The position numbers and the translations under genes are program-made. The notes under the pieces were generated by a model. That model was not told where the DNA came from, ran no database searches, and worked only from the letters and a program-made list of their open reading frames with translations. DNA of 43,912 nt from Cyanothece sp. BG0011 (GTDB taxonomy: Bacteria; Cyanobacteriota; Cyanobacteriia; Cyanobacteriales; Microcystaceae), in contig NZ_PRLH01000144.1 in the NCBI RefSeq assembly GCF_003013815.1, forward strand, positions 1 through 43,912, written 5' to 3'. Shown here piece by piece: positions 15,434 to 23,680 of the stretch (position 1 is the stretch's first letter; every line of letters starts with the position of its first letter).

Positions 15434-15458
15434 GCTAGTGCGATCGCCGATCTCGTAG

Positions 15459-15483
15459 GTTGGGTAGAGGAACGAAACCCAAC
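15459..15483. repeat. REP hairpin
   Basis: GTTGGGT (15459-15465) pairs with ACCCAAC (15477-15483) around AGAGGAACGAA. It borders the 3' side of the full RAYT copy and follows GCGATCGCCGATCTCGTAG. Confidence 0.75.
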
Positions 15484-15494
15484 AATATCATGAA

Positions 15495-16037
15495 CTATTC
15501 CATCCCAACAGAAACATCAAAAACAGGAATTTGTGAACTTCCCCAGTCAACATCATAAACACCGCGCTGCACATACCGATGAAAACTAGAATATTCCCAA
15601 TCTTTTGGACATGAAACTAACCCATGATGCACGGGATTATAATGAATATAATCGGCATGATTAACAAAATCTTGTTCATCTCGGATTAAATGTTCCCAAA
15701 ATCGTCTTTGCCAGACAGCCCTTTCTTCTTTACTTTGTCTTGACGTGAAAACGTTGCCTTGATATTTGCGATCGCATCGACGGCTAAACCAACCTTTAAT
15801 TAACCGCCACCGAGTCGAAAACTCAGCATCTCCTTCGGGTAACGTCCAAATGCAATGAAGATAGTTAGGTAAAATAACAATGGCATCAATGACAAAAGGA
15901 TGTTTTTCGATGACGCTACGAAATGAATCTCGCAATAACACTATATTTTCTGCTTCACAGAGAAATGAACGTCGATTATGGGTAACTAAGGTAAAAAAAT
16001 AGCTACTTCCTGGTTGTTTGGCCCGACGATATTGCAT
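15495..16037 (-). CDS. REP-associated tyrosine transposase (RAYT), full length but HUH motif mutated
   Basis: This 180-residue Y1-family protein starts MQYRRAKQPGSSYFFTLVTH, typical of RAYTs, which cut and move REP hairpins using an HUH histidine pair and a catalytic Tyr. The tyrosine motif DYIHYNPVHHGLV (Tyr130/Tyr133) and the C-terminal helices are present. The expected PDHLHCIW is PNYLHCIW here: the first His of HUH is Tyr59, a change explained by one C-to-T substitution (CAT to TAT). The second His61 remains. REP hairpins flank the gene. The protein is full length, but its metal site is probably damaged. Confidence 0.88.
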   Translation of the reverse strand: MQYRRAKQPGSSYFFTLVTHNRRSFLCEAENIVLLRDSFRSVIEKHPFVIDAIVILPNYLHCIWTLPEGDAEFSTRWRLIKGWFSRRCDRKYQGNVFTSRQSKEERAVWQRRFWEHLIRDEQDFVNHADYIHYNPVHHGLVSCPKDWEYSSFHRYVQRGVYDVDWGSSQIPVFDVSVGME

Positions 16038-16063
16038 AAATTAATCATACTTAAGATGTTATG

Positions 16064-16090
16064 GGTTGGGTTTCGTTCCTTTACTCAACC
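16064..16090. repeat. REP hairpin, imperfect
   Basis: GGTTGGGT (16064-16071) faces ACTCAACC (16083-16090) with one mismatch. It ends the first unit of the 87-bp duplication. Confidence 0.7.
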
Positions 16091-16149
16091 TACTGTCTGG
16101 TTGTTTTGCCCGACGATATTACATAAATTGATCATACTCACGATGTTAT

Positions 16150-16178
16150 AAGTTGGGTTTCGTTCCTCAACCCAACTT
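16150..16178. repeat. REP hairpin, 10-bp perfect stem
   Basis: AAGTTGGGTT (16150-16159), loop TCGTTCCTC, AACCCAACTT (16169-16178). This is the best-formed REP in the window and lies about 95 bases before trpB. Confidence 0.8.
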
Positions 16179-16272
16179 ACAGACTATGGAAAAAAGTCGA
16201 TAACCCAGTTACCATGATCATAATGAGATTAAACGCTTTTTCTTCAATCGCAACACCAAGACGAAAATAACA

Positions 16273-17514
16273 ATGACAACCACACCCATTTCCCCATCAT
16301 CAAACCAAACCCAATACCCTGATGACATCGGACGCTTTGGCCAGTATGGGGGAAAATATGTGCCTGAAACATTAATGCCGGCTTTAAGCGAACTCGAAAC
16401 CGCTTATCGTCGCTACAAGGATGATCCTGACTTTCAAGCAGAATTATCACAATTATTAAAGGATTATGTCGGTCGTCCCAGTCCCCTCTATTTTGCTGAA
16501 CGCTTAACCGAACATTACGCCCGTCCCGATGGTACTGGCCCACAAATTTACTTGAAACGGGAAGATTTAAACCACACCGGCGCCCATAAAATTAATAATG
16601 CCCTGGGTCAAGTTTTATTAGCGAAACGCATGGGTAAACAGCGTATTATCGCAGAAACTGGAGCAGGGCAGCATGGAGTGGCAACGGCCACGGTTTGCGC
16701 TCGTTTTGGCTTAGAATGTGTCATTTATATGGGCATCCATGATATGGAACGGCAAAACCTCAATGTCTTCCGCATGAAACTATTAGGGGCGACGGTGCAA
16801 CCCGTAGAAGCAGGAACCGGAACCCTCAAAGATGCTACCTCAGAAGCCATTAGAGACTGGGTAACGAATGTAGAAACCACTCATTATATTTTAGGTTCGG
16901 TAGCTGGTCCTCATCCTTATCCGATGATTGTACGAGACTTTCATCATATTATTGGCCAAGAAACCCGTCAGCAATGTCAAGAAAAATGGGACAGTTTACC
17001 CGATATTTTACTGGCTTGTGTTGGGGGTGGATCGAATGCAATGGGACTGTTTTATGAGTTTGTTAAGGATGCTGAAATTCGTATTATTGGAGTTGAAGCA
17101 GCCGGGGAAAGTATTGTTTCTGGTAAACACGCTGCAACCCTCACAAAAGGTCGTCCAGGGGTGTTACACGGGGCGATGAGTTATTTATTGCAAGATGAAG
17201 AAGGACAGGTCATAGAAGCTCATTCTATCAGTGCAGGGTTAGATTATCCTGGAGTTGGACCAGAACATAGTTATCTTAAAGATAGTGGTCGGGCTGAATA
17301 TTATAGTGTTACGGATGCTGAAGCAGTGGCGGCCTTTCAACGGTTATCGGAGTTAGAAGGGATTATTCCGGCCCTAGAAACGTCCCATGCGATCGCTTAT
17401 TTAGAAACCCTTTGTCCTCAACTTGAAGGCAGTCCCCGTATTATTATTAATTGTTCGGGCCGTGGGGATAAAGATGTGCAAACGGTGGCTAAATATTTAG
17501 AGAATAAAGAATGA
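16273..17514 (+). CDS. trpB: tryptophan synthase beta chain
   Basis: TrpB joins indole with serine to make tryptophan in the cytosolic alpha2-beta2 complex. The 413-residue protein starts with [16 protein letters not shown]. The PLP lysine is Lys106 in [21 protein letters not shown] lies in the catalytic part, the phosphate-binding loop is GGGSNAMG, and the C-terminal GRGDKD is present. All hallmarks of the TrpB1 class are there. The gene is alone, as is common in cyanobacteria where trp genes are scattered. The 5' flank carries the REP hairpin at 16150-16178, and an AT-rich repeat follows the stop. Confidence 0.97.
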   Translation: MTTTPISPSSNQTQYPDDIGRFGQYGGKYVPETLMPALSELETAYRRYKDDPDFQAELSQLLKDYVGRPSPLYFAERLTEHYARPDGTGPQIYLKREDLNHTGAHKINNALGQVLLAKRMGKQRIIAETGAGQHGVATATVCARFGLECVIYMGIHDMERQNLNVFRMKLLGATVQPVEAGTGTLKDATSEAIRDWVTNVETTHYILGSVAGPHPYPMIVRDFHHIIGQETRQQCQEKWDSLPDILLACVGGGSNAMGLFYEFVKDAEIRIIGVEAAGESIVSGKHAATLTKGRPGVLHGAMSYLLQDEEGQVIEAHSISAGLDYPGVGPEHSYLKDSGRAEYYSVTDAEAVAAFQRLSELEGIIPALETSHAIAYLETLCPQLEGSPRIIINCSGRGDKDVQTVAKYLENKE

Positions 17515-17521
17515 AGAATGA

Positions 17522-17559
17522 AGAATTTAGAATGAAGAAAAAATTAAATTCTAAATTCT
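17522..17559. repeat. AT-rich inverted repeat after trpB
   Basis: AGAATTTAGAAT (17522-17533) and its complement (17548-17559) form 12-bp arms within tandem AGAATGA and TTCTAAA units. A related inverted repeat lies at 20888-20946. It may act as a weak terminator. Confidence 0.6.
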
Positions 17560-17610
17560 AAATTCTAAATTTGTCTCTTCCCCAAATTTAAACGAGAAGA
17601 AATATTAATA

Positions 17611-18333
17611 ATGGTCTTCGTAGATAGTCGCAGAAAAAAACAATTAGAAACCTGTCTTCAAAAATTAGGGATATCTAACACCTCAGTGGTTAATTTAGAA
17701 TTGCTGGATCTGGCCCTAACCCATCCGACAATATCTAGGGAAACGAATTATCAACAATTAGAGTTTGTGGGAGACTCAGTGGTTAGATTAGTATCGGCTG
17801 AGATATTATTAGAAACCTATCCCGATGAATTGGTAGGAGAATTTGCTGCTATTCGTTCCATTTTAGTGAGCGATCGCACGTTAGCGGAGTTTGCTGAACA
17901 ATATGGCTTAGATCGTTATCTTCTCATGGCTGATAGCGTGGCACAAGATACAATGGGTCGAGTGTCTTGGTTAGCGGATGCCTTTGAAGCGGTATTAGGG
18001 GCATTATATCTGAGTACCAAAAACATGACGTTAGTGCGTCCTTGGTTAGATCCTTTATTATTAAAAAAAGCAGCCGAAATTCGTTCCGATCCAGCCCGTC
18101 AAAATTATAAAGATGCACTGCAAGAATGGACTCAGGCTCAATACAAAATATTACCAGACTATCGGGTTATTGAACAACATAAAGATCGCGGCCATGATGA
18201 ACGATTTTTTGCCGAAGTTTCCCTTAAGGATCGTAAACTAGGATCAGGCTATGGTCGTTCTAAAAAAATGGCAGAACAAGCAGCGGCCAAAGATGCTTTT
18301 TACTCTGTTGTTCATCAAAAAATTGAAGGTTAA
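17611..18333 (+). CDS. rnc: ribonuclease III
   Basis: RNase III cuts double-stranded RNA in rRNA and mRNA processing. The 240-residue protein has an N-terminal endonuclease domain with the signature QLEFVGDSVVRL (Glu51, Asp55). The second metal-ligand pair is in LADAFEAVLGALYL (Asp123, Glu126). A C-terminal double-stranded RNA-binding domain starts near 160 (NYKDALQEWTQ) and ends with KKMAEQAAAKDAF. The first Glu of the usual NERLEF motif is Gln here, as the motif reads YQQLEF. The dienelactone hydrolase gene follows two bases after the stop, so the two probably share a transcript. Confidence 0.95.
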   Translation: MVFVDSRRKKQLETCLQKLGISNTSVVNLELLDLALTHPTISRETNYQQLEFVGDSVVRLVSAEILLETYPDELVGEFAAIRSILVSDRTLAEFAEQYGLDRYLLMADSVAQDTMGRVSWLADAFEAVLGALYLSTKNMTLVRPWLDPLLLKKAAEIRSDPARQNYKDALQEWTQAQYKILPDYRVIEQHKDRGHDERFFAEVSLKDRKLGSGYGRSKKMAEQAAAKDAFYSVVHQKIEG

Positions 18334-18335
18334 AC

Positions 18336-19079
18336 ATGACACAGTTAGACATTAAAACCGAAGACATTGTTATCAAGAATGGTGACTTAAATATTGATGG
18401 TTATTTAGCAATGCCTACAGAAGACGGAGAATTTCCGGCGGTGATCGTTGTTCAAGAAATTTTTGGGGTTAATGATCATATTAAAGATGTCACCAGACGC
18501 TTTGCTAAAGAGGGATATGTGGCTATTGCTCCTGCTATTTATCAACGGTTAGATCCTGGGTTTGAAACCGGTTACACTCCTGAAGCGATTGAGATCGGGC
18601 GAAAGTATAAAAACCAAACTAAAGCGTCTGAATTATTATCAGATATTCAAGCAACAATTGACTATCTTTATACATTACCCGAAGTGAAAAAAACAGGGGT
18701 AGGAACCATCGGTTTTTGTTTTGGGGGTCATGTGGTTTATTTAGTGTCAACCTTGCCAGAAATTAAAGCAACGGCTTCTTTTTATGGAGCAGGAATTGCT
18801 AACTGGAAACCAGGAGAAAAAGATAAAGCGACAGTTGATTGTACGCCAGATATTAAAGGGACTTTATATGCCTTTTTTGGTAAAGAAGATGGGAGTATTC
18901 CTCAAGAACAAGTTGACATGATTGAAAACGCTTTAAAAGATAATAATATTCCTCATAAAGTGTTTCGCTATGATGGTGCAGAACATGGTTTTTTCTGTGA
19001 TCAACGAGGTAGTTATCATGCAGAAGCGGCTCAAGATGCTTGGGCAAAGGTCTTAGAATTATTCAAAAGCGAGTTATAA
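18336..19079 (+). CDS. dienelactone hydrolase family protein
   Basis: The 247-residue alpha/beta-fold hydrolase has the dienelactone hydrolase triad. The Cys nucleophile is in GFCFGGH (Cys128), Asp185 is in FGKEDGSIP, and His217 is in DGAEHGFF. The conserved QEIFGVNDHIKD stretch lies near residue 40. Bacterial members open dienelactones or other lactones/esters; in a cyanobacterium without visible aromatic catabolism genes the substrate is unknown. The start ATG lies two bases after the rnc stop. There is no signal peptide, so it is cytosolic. Confidence 0.92.
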   Translation: MTQLDIKTEDIVIKNGDLNIDGYLAMPTEDGEFPAVIVVQEIFGVNDHIKDVTRRFAKEGYVAIAPAIYQRLDPGFETGYTPEAIEIGRKYKNQTKASELLSDIQATIDYLYTLPEVKKTGVGTIGFCFGGHVVYLVSTLPEIKATASFYGAGIANWKPGEKDKATVDCTPDIKGTLYAFFGKEDGSIPQEQVDMIENALKDNNIPHKVFRYDGAEHGFFCDQRGSYHAEAAQDAWAKVLELFKSEL

Positions 19080-19299
19080 GTGTGTTTTTTCTGGGTAAAT
19101 AGTCTTAATTTTAGAATTTTACTCATTTTTAACAAAAATTAAAGACTTCTACTGGGGACTCGATGGTATGATAAAACAGAAATATTGAGGTTATAAAAAG
19201 GTTATGACTTGCCTCGTGTTTTTTGTAAGTTTCAACCTTAATTCTTAACTTTAATATGATCGCCTTAACTTCAAAAGATCATACCTTCTTTCCTCAGTC

Positions 19300-20247
19300 A
19301 TGAAAAAGAAATTATATTATTTACTGTGTGGATTTCTAGGAATAATGGTCATGTTCCTCGTTTTTATCCCGTCTCACACAGTCGCCCAAAATTCTCCGAT
19401 GGAAATTAAAATCGCCACAGGAAATGAGTCAGGAGAATATTACTCAGTTGCCAAAGATTTAGAAAAATTTGCCCTCACTAAAAACCTCGATATTGATCTG
19501 ATTCCTACCCGAGGAGCATTAGATAATATTGATAATGTATTTCGTCATGAAACCATCCCTTTAGGAGTGACACAAAGCGATCTTTTAGCCTTTCTTAATA
19601 CCTTTGCTAACAAGGATGAAATTGCACGGTTGCAAGCGGAATCTATTCGAGCGGTTTTACCTTTGTATGATGAAGAAGTGCATCTCATTACCCGAAAAGA
19701 CATTAATTCCGCCTCAGAATTGACAGGAAAACGGGTTTCCATCGGAGAGTCAGGCAGTGGAACCAGTACCACCGCTTCTACTTTAATGTATCATTTAGAT
19801 ATTCAACCGAAAGCTATACAAGCGTTAGATATTAAACGCAGTATTGATGCCCTTCGTAAACAAGAAATTGATGGCTTTTTCTATGTAGTTGGTGTTCCTG
19901 CGAAAGTGTTAGAAGAACAGATTTTACCAGAAGATAACTTTCATGTTTTACCGTTAGCGTTACCGACTCAACCCAATGACGAATTTTTATCGAAAATTTA
20001 CGCAAATGCGGTTCTCCCTGCGAATACTTATGGTTGGCAAACAGAATCTGTTAATACCTTAAACGTTAAATCCTATTTATTTACCTTTGCTGATGAAGAC
20101 TGTAACCATGTCACTCCTGTGGCTAAACTAATCACAGAAAATTTAGCTTGGTTACAAGAAAATGGTGATCCTGTTTGGAAAAAAGTCAACCCCAAAAATT
20201 TATCACAACTCAATTCTCAACGGGTGTCGAGTTGCCCGGTTATGTAA
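19300..20247 (+). CDS. TAXI family TRAP-type solute-binding protein
   Basis: The 315-residue exported protein has a signal peptide (residues 1-30, KKKLYYLLCGFLGIMVMFLVF, cut near SHTVAQN). It then has the TAXI pattern IKIATGNESGEYYSVAKDLE, PTRGALDNIDN, and GKRVSIGESGSGTSTTAS. TAXI proteins are periplasmic receptors for TRAP transporters and bind small organic acids or amino acids. The membrane partner is not adjacent. The next gene (DUF3011) starts 24 bases after the stop. Confidence 0.88.
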   Translation: MKKKLYYLLCGFLGIMVMFLVFIPSHTVAQNSPMEIKIATGNESGEYYSVAKDLEKFALTKNLDIDLIPTRGALDNIDNVFRHETIPLGVTQSDLLAFLNTFANKDEIARLQAESIRAVLPLYDEEVHLITRKDINSASELTGKRVSIGESGSGTSTTASTLMYHLDIQPKAIQALDIKRSIDALRKQEIDGFFYVVGVPAKVLEEQILPEDNFHVLPLALPTQPNDEFLSKIYANAVLPANTYGWQTESVNTLNVKSYLFTFADEDCNHVTPVAKLITENLAWLQENGDPVWKKVNPKNLSQLNSQRVSSCPVM

Positions 20248-20271
20248 TTTCTCTTTTAAGGATGAATCATC

Positions 20272-20868
20272 ATGATCATTAATTGCCTAAACCGTCTTAC
20301 TATTATTACTGGTATTAGTCTGGGACTTCTTTTACAGACTATTCCGGCAGAAGCGAGACAGACCATAAGCTGTGAATCTTTTAAGTATCGTTATCAATTT
20401 TGTCGCGCTAATACTCGCGGAGGAGTCAGACTTACCCGACAACTGAGTAACACCCGGTGTGTCGAAGGAGATACCTGGGGCTATGATCGAGACGGGATCT
20501 GGGTGGATAGAGGTTGCGCTGCGGAGTTTAGCGTGCGCGATCGCAACCCTGGTTATGATAACAGTAATAATAGTAGTGGCGGTAGCGATGCGGCTGCTAT
20601 TGTGGGAGGGGCGTTAGTGGTTGGGGCGATCGCTGCCGCCATTGCTGGTGGATCTAATAATAATAGTAGTGATGGCCGAACCATTACTTGTAATTCGGAT
20701 AATGGTCAATATACCACTTGTCCTGTCTCTTTGGGTAGGGATGATTGGATCGTTCTTGATCGCCAGTTAAGTCAAGCGGGTTGTTGGGAAGGGGATACCT
20801 GGGGCTATGATAGTCAAAAAATTTGGGTTGATAATGGCTGTCGAGGTGTCTTTGAAATTAGACGCTAA
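20272..20868 (+). CDS. secreted protein with two DUF3011 domains
   Basis: The 198-residue protein has a signal peptide ending near EARQ (residue 30). Two homologous DUF3011 modules follow. The first (about 30-95) contains RLTRQLSNTRCVEGDTWGYD and IWVDRGCAAEF. The second (about 135-198) contains VLDRQLSQAGCWEGDTWGYD and IWVDNGCRGVF. Each has Cys residues likely to form disulfides. The linker is Asn/Ser/Gly-rich around a hydrophobic Ala/Gly segment (AAAIVGGALVVGAIAAAIAGG), which may be a membrane or glycine-zipper segment. DUF3011 may bind ligands or carbohydrates; this is not shown here. Confidence 0.85.
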   Translation: MIINCLNRLTIITGISLGLLLQTIPAEARQTISCESFKYRYQFCRANTRGGVRLTRQLSNTRCVEGDTWGYDRDGIWVDRGCAAEFSVRDRNPGYDNSNNSSGGSDAAAIVGGALVVGAIAAAIAGGSNNNSSDGRTITCNSDNGQYTTCPVSLGRDDWIVLDRQLSQAGCWEGDTWGYDSQKIWVDNGCRGVFEIRR

Positions 20869-20887
20869 TTAATAATTGTTGATTCTC

Positions 20888-20946
20888 AGAATGTAGAATG
20901 TGCAATTAAGAATGTTTAATCACACCAATTCTAAATTCTACATTCT
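20888..20946. repeat. AT-rich inverted repeat between convergent genes
   Basis: AGAATGTAGAAT (20888-20899) and its complement (20935-20946) form 12-bp arms around a 35-nt loop. It is of the same family as the repeat after trpB and probably also ends both convergent transcripts. Confidence 0.6.
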
Positions 20947-20959
20947 AAATTTTCAATTT

Positions 20960-22159
20960 TTAACCTTCCCAGATGCCTAATTCTTTTAACCCATTGCGTA
21001 AATTTTCGGCTGCAACTTGATTATTTTGGGCTTCATAAAGGCTAACAGCTTTTTTAAAGGCTTCGGAACTTTCAGGAAGTTTCTTCAACTTAAATAAAAC
21101 AACACCTAAGTTTTGATAAGCTGCTGCATAATTGGGACTTAAAGAGATTAATTTTTCATAAATAGCCACCGCGTCAGCTAACTTTCCCATAGCACTCAAA
21201 GTCATGGCAAAGTTATAGTATCCCGTGATAAAACTGGGGTCAATTTTGAGGGTAGTTTCGTAAGCTTGGGCTGCGTTCTTATAGTCTCCCATGCTTTGTA
21301 AAACCACACCAATATTATTATAAGCCCCTAACTTTAAAGGTGCCATAATGGGCTGATCAATGGCTTTTTGAAAGTGTTTAATTGCCTTTTCTTTCTCTTC
21401 TTGTTTACTGAGGAGGTTTCCTAAGTGATAATGGAGTTCATATAAAACATGAGTATCCGCTTTATTGGATTTTAAACCCTGTTTAAATAATTTAATGGCT
21501 TGTTTTTCTTTGCCAATTTGGGCGTATAAAGCCCCTAATTTACTACAAGTATAGGGATCATTCGGATTTTCTTTGATAAAGTTTTCCATCGCTTGTTGGG
21601 CGCGATTATACTTATCTAAAGAGGCGATCGCCCCTGGAGTGTAACCGTAATGAAACACGGTAATTGCAGGAAGATCGACAATTTTCCAATGACTTTCTTT
21701 TTTTAATAATTCACTCACACTATCGTCAATAATAGCGTGATAAGGTCGAGAAAAATTGACCTCTGGATGTTTCCGAAATAAACGAGAAACTAAAGAATAA
21801 GGAGACTGAGAAGAACCAATTTCATGACGAACTAAATTAACCACTAAATTTTCATCTTTTTCGATAGCTTCTTTAATTTGTGGTGCTACTTTTTTATTTA
21901 AAACTTCATCCGCATCGAGAACTAAAACCCAATCACCTGTAACATATTTTAATGCCTCATTTCTGGCCTCTGCAAAATCATCGCCCCACTCAAATTTCGG
22001 TACATTAGCCCCAAATTTTTCAGCAATTTCTACAGTTTGATCCGTTGATCCTGTGTCTAAGATCACCATTTCATCAACAACATCTTGGACACTTTCTAAA
22101 CATTTAGAGAGGGTTGCTTGTTCATTTTTGACAATCATGCAGAGGCTTAATTTTGTCAT
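20960..22159 (-). CDS. family 2 glycosyltransferase with C-terminal TPR repeats
   Basis: The start is ATG 22159, with GGGAG shortly upstream; a TTG at 22171 would add four residues. Residues 1-190 are a GT-A-type family 2 domain: LSLCMIVKNEQATLSKCLES, the nucleotide-sugar site DTGSTDQT, and metal-binding LVLDADE. From about 190 to 390 follow TPR units (AQQAMENFIKENPNDPYTCSKL, AYETTLKIDPSFITGYYNFA, YEKLISLSPNYAAAYQNLG). This GT2-TPR fusion is frequent in bacteria, where the TPR may dock acceptor proteins. The acceptor is unknown. It lies downstream of the DUF2993 gene with 17 bases between. Confidence 0.9.
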   Translation of the reverse strand: MTKLSLCMIVKNEQATLSKCLESVQDVVDEMVILDTGSTDQTVEIAEKFGANVPKFEWGDDFAEARNEALKYVTGDWVLVLDADEVLNKKVAPQIKEAIEKDENLVVNLVRHEIGSSQSPYSLVSRLFRKHPEVNFSRPYHAIIDDSVSELLKKESHWKIVDLPAITVFHYGYTPGAIASLDKYNRAQQAMENFIKENPNDPYTCSKLGALYAQIGKEKQAIKLFKQGLKSNKADTHVLYELHYHLGNLLSKQEEKEKAIKHFQKAIDQPIMAPLKLGAYNNIGVVLQSMGDYKNAAQAYETTLKIDPSFITGYYNFAMTLSAMGKLADAVAIYEKLISLSPNYAAAYQNLGVVLFKLKKLPESSEAFKKAVSLYEAQNNQVAAENLRNGLKELGIWEG

Positions 22160-22176
22160 GATGACTCCCAATATTG

Positions 22177-22932
22177 CTACTTCTTACGTTGAGGAAAGTG
22201 GTCGATTTTGGCGATACCATAAAAGATGAGTTCATTTTTACGGATACGCACTCGATCTACTTTCAACTGTGTTCCATCGAGGGCAAATTGATCTAAGTCT
22301 AGCAAGTTATTTACATGATCAATCAAAGATTTTCCTAAATTTTTCGCTTTGTCATCCCCTTTATAGGTGACGTTGACGAATTGAATTTTGCGCCGGTCTA
22401 ACACTTCAATTTCTGAAGTCATATCTAAGTCAACGGTTTCCCCGGTTTTCCCTAGTTGAATTTGACTTCTGAGGGTCAATGATTTATCTTCATTGACTAG
22501 CATTTCTGTTTTTTTGAAGTTTAACGCCTGTCCTTCGTACTGTAAGCGTTGTAGCTTTTCTACGACAAAGGGAGTGTTGAAAGAAGTGGTTAAGTCTTCT
22601 TCGGTGAGAACAACTCTCATGGTTGCTTGAGTCGGTTGTCTTAGTTTGATCTGACCTTTAAAAATGGCACTAAAATCAATGGACACTGCTTGCACATAGA
22701 GTTCCATCCCGTCGATGCGGAGGCCATTATACATCAGCATTCCGTTACCGATGAAGTCAAAACCGTCCACACTGCCTTGTAATAACTTGGCAACGGGTTC
22801 GGCCCTCACCATCGCTTCTATTTTACCTGTTCGCTTGAATAAAGCCGCGATCGCGGTACTAACGGCCTTACTGACGATCTGATCGCCACCTTGATTGGGA
22901 AAAGGAAGGGTTCCAAACACAACTGCTGTCAT
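22177..22932 (-). CDS. DUF2993 (LmeA-like) protein
   Basis: The 251-residue protein matches the DUF2993 family: an N-terminal amphipathic region, DQIVSKAVSTAIAALFKRTGK, KLLQGSVDGFDFIGNGMLM, and the tail KVDRVRIRKNELIFYGIAKI. The family includes actinobacterial LmeA, a phospholipid-binding cell-envelope protein; cyanobacterial members may also handle lipids. No clear signal peptide is visible, so it is probably peripheral. It is followed closely by the GT2-TPR gene on the same strand. Confidence 0.82.
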   Translation of the reverse strand: MTAVVFGTLPFPNQGGDQIVSKAVSTAIAALFKRTGKIEAMVRAEPVAKLLQGSVDGFDFIGNGMLMYNGLRIDGMELYVQAVSIDFSAIFKGQIKLRQPTQATMRVVLTEEDLTTSFNTPFVVEKLQRLQYEGQALNFKKTEMLVNEDKSLTLRSQIQLGKTGETVDLDMTSEIEVLDRRKIQFVNVTYKGDDKAKNLGKSLIDHVNNLLDLDQFALDGTQLKVDRVRIRKNELIFYGIAKIDHFPQRKK

Positions 22933-22999
22933 TATCCATTACTGGGTTGTACGTTGTTTGATCTTAACATTACGAAATATTAAATGCTGTAACTTTTCT

Positions 23000-23198
23000 T
23001 TATGTTTTGTATTAGATATGATCAATCATAGATTTAAATCAATTACTACGATTCGTATATGCCTAGGATAAGGTTAAGAGTCGTTAATGTCATCGATTAC
23101 CTTAAATCTATCCTAAATTTAACCTAGGGCAACAACAATGAACGTTAAGATGATACACGAAAAGCCAAATGATAGACATTAAAAAAGGACTATAATAA
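23000..23198. other. leader of the small secreted protein gene, with inverted repeats
   Basis: The stretch contains GCCTAGGATAAGGTTAA (near 23061) and a partly complementary TTAACCTAGGGC (near 23119-23130), an imperfect long-range inverted repeat. No other gene is visible. Confidence 0.3.
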
Positions 23199-23558
23199 AT
23201 GAAAAATTTAAGACTGACTCAATCAATTATCTTATTAACAGCCATGTTAGCCGGTGGTGTTATTGCTTCGGATGCTTATGCAGAAGCTGATACACAAGAT
23301 GAAATTAGCTATGTTAAAAAGGCTGTGGAATATTTGTATGAAGAAGCTCCCAATCAATCATTTACAGTGCGAGAATTGTTAGATGATGGTTACGAAATGT
23401 GTAAAAAGATTGCTGATAATTCTAATAGAGATCCTTTAGAAAGTTTAGCAGAAGATGCTATTCGCTCAGGGTTAGGTTTAGGACGTGGTCAATCTGAAGA
23501 ATCTCAAGAAGATGTTGAAATGATGAGACTGGCTGAGCGATATCTTTGTGATAGTTAA
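23199..23558 (+). CDS. small secreted helical protein, 119 aa
   Basis: It has a typical signal peptide: basic start, hydrophobic core SIILLTAMLAGGVIA and a cleavage site near AYAEA (about residue 30). The mature part is acidic and helical with two Cys residues (YEMCKKIA and RYLCDS), possibly one disulfide. The layout, with a helix ending in G-x-x-x-C and a final A-x-x-x-C helix, loosely recalls DUF732 proteins of actinobacteria, but I would not assign it. It ends 25 bases before a clear terminator, so it is probably its own transcript. Confidence 0.65.
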   Translation: MKNLRLTQSIILLTAMLAGGVIASDAYAEADTQDEISYVKKAVEYLYEEAPNQSFTVRELLDDGYEMCKKIADNSNRDPLESLAEDAIRSGLGLGRGQSEESQEDVEMMRLAERYLCDS

Positions 23559-23583
23559 TTCAATAATATTGATACACCCAATT

Positions 23584-23612
23584 GCAAACCCCTATCATCT
23601 AAGGGGTTTTGC
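23584..23612 (+). terminator. terminator after the small secreted protein
   Basis: AAACCCCT (23586-23593) pairs with AGGGGTTT (23602-23609) with an 8-nt loop, and ends in TTTTGC. Confidence 0.75.
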
Positions 23613-23680
23613 TATTTCTAAAAAAATGATCTATTTTATAACCATCTATAATTTTTTTATGAATTTTCAGTCATAAAGTC

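Larger units (their letters stand above)
16009..16182. repeat. 87-bp tandem duplication of the RAYT 5' end and REP
   Basis: The segment CTGGTTGTTTGGCCCGACGA (first RAYT codons, near 16010) plus the following flank and REP is repeated 87 bases later, with GCCCGACGATATT at 16021 and again at 16108. Each unit ends in a REP hairpin. Confidence 0.75.
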
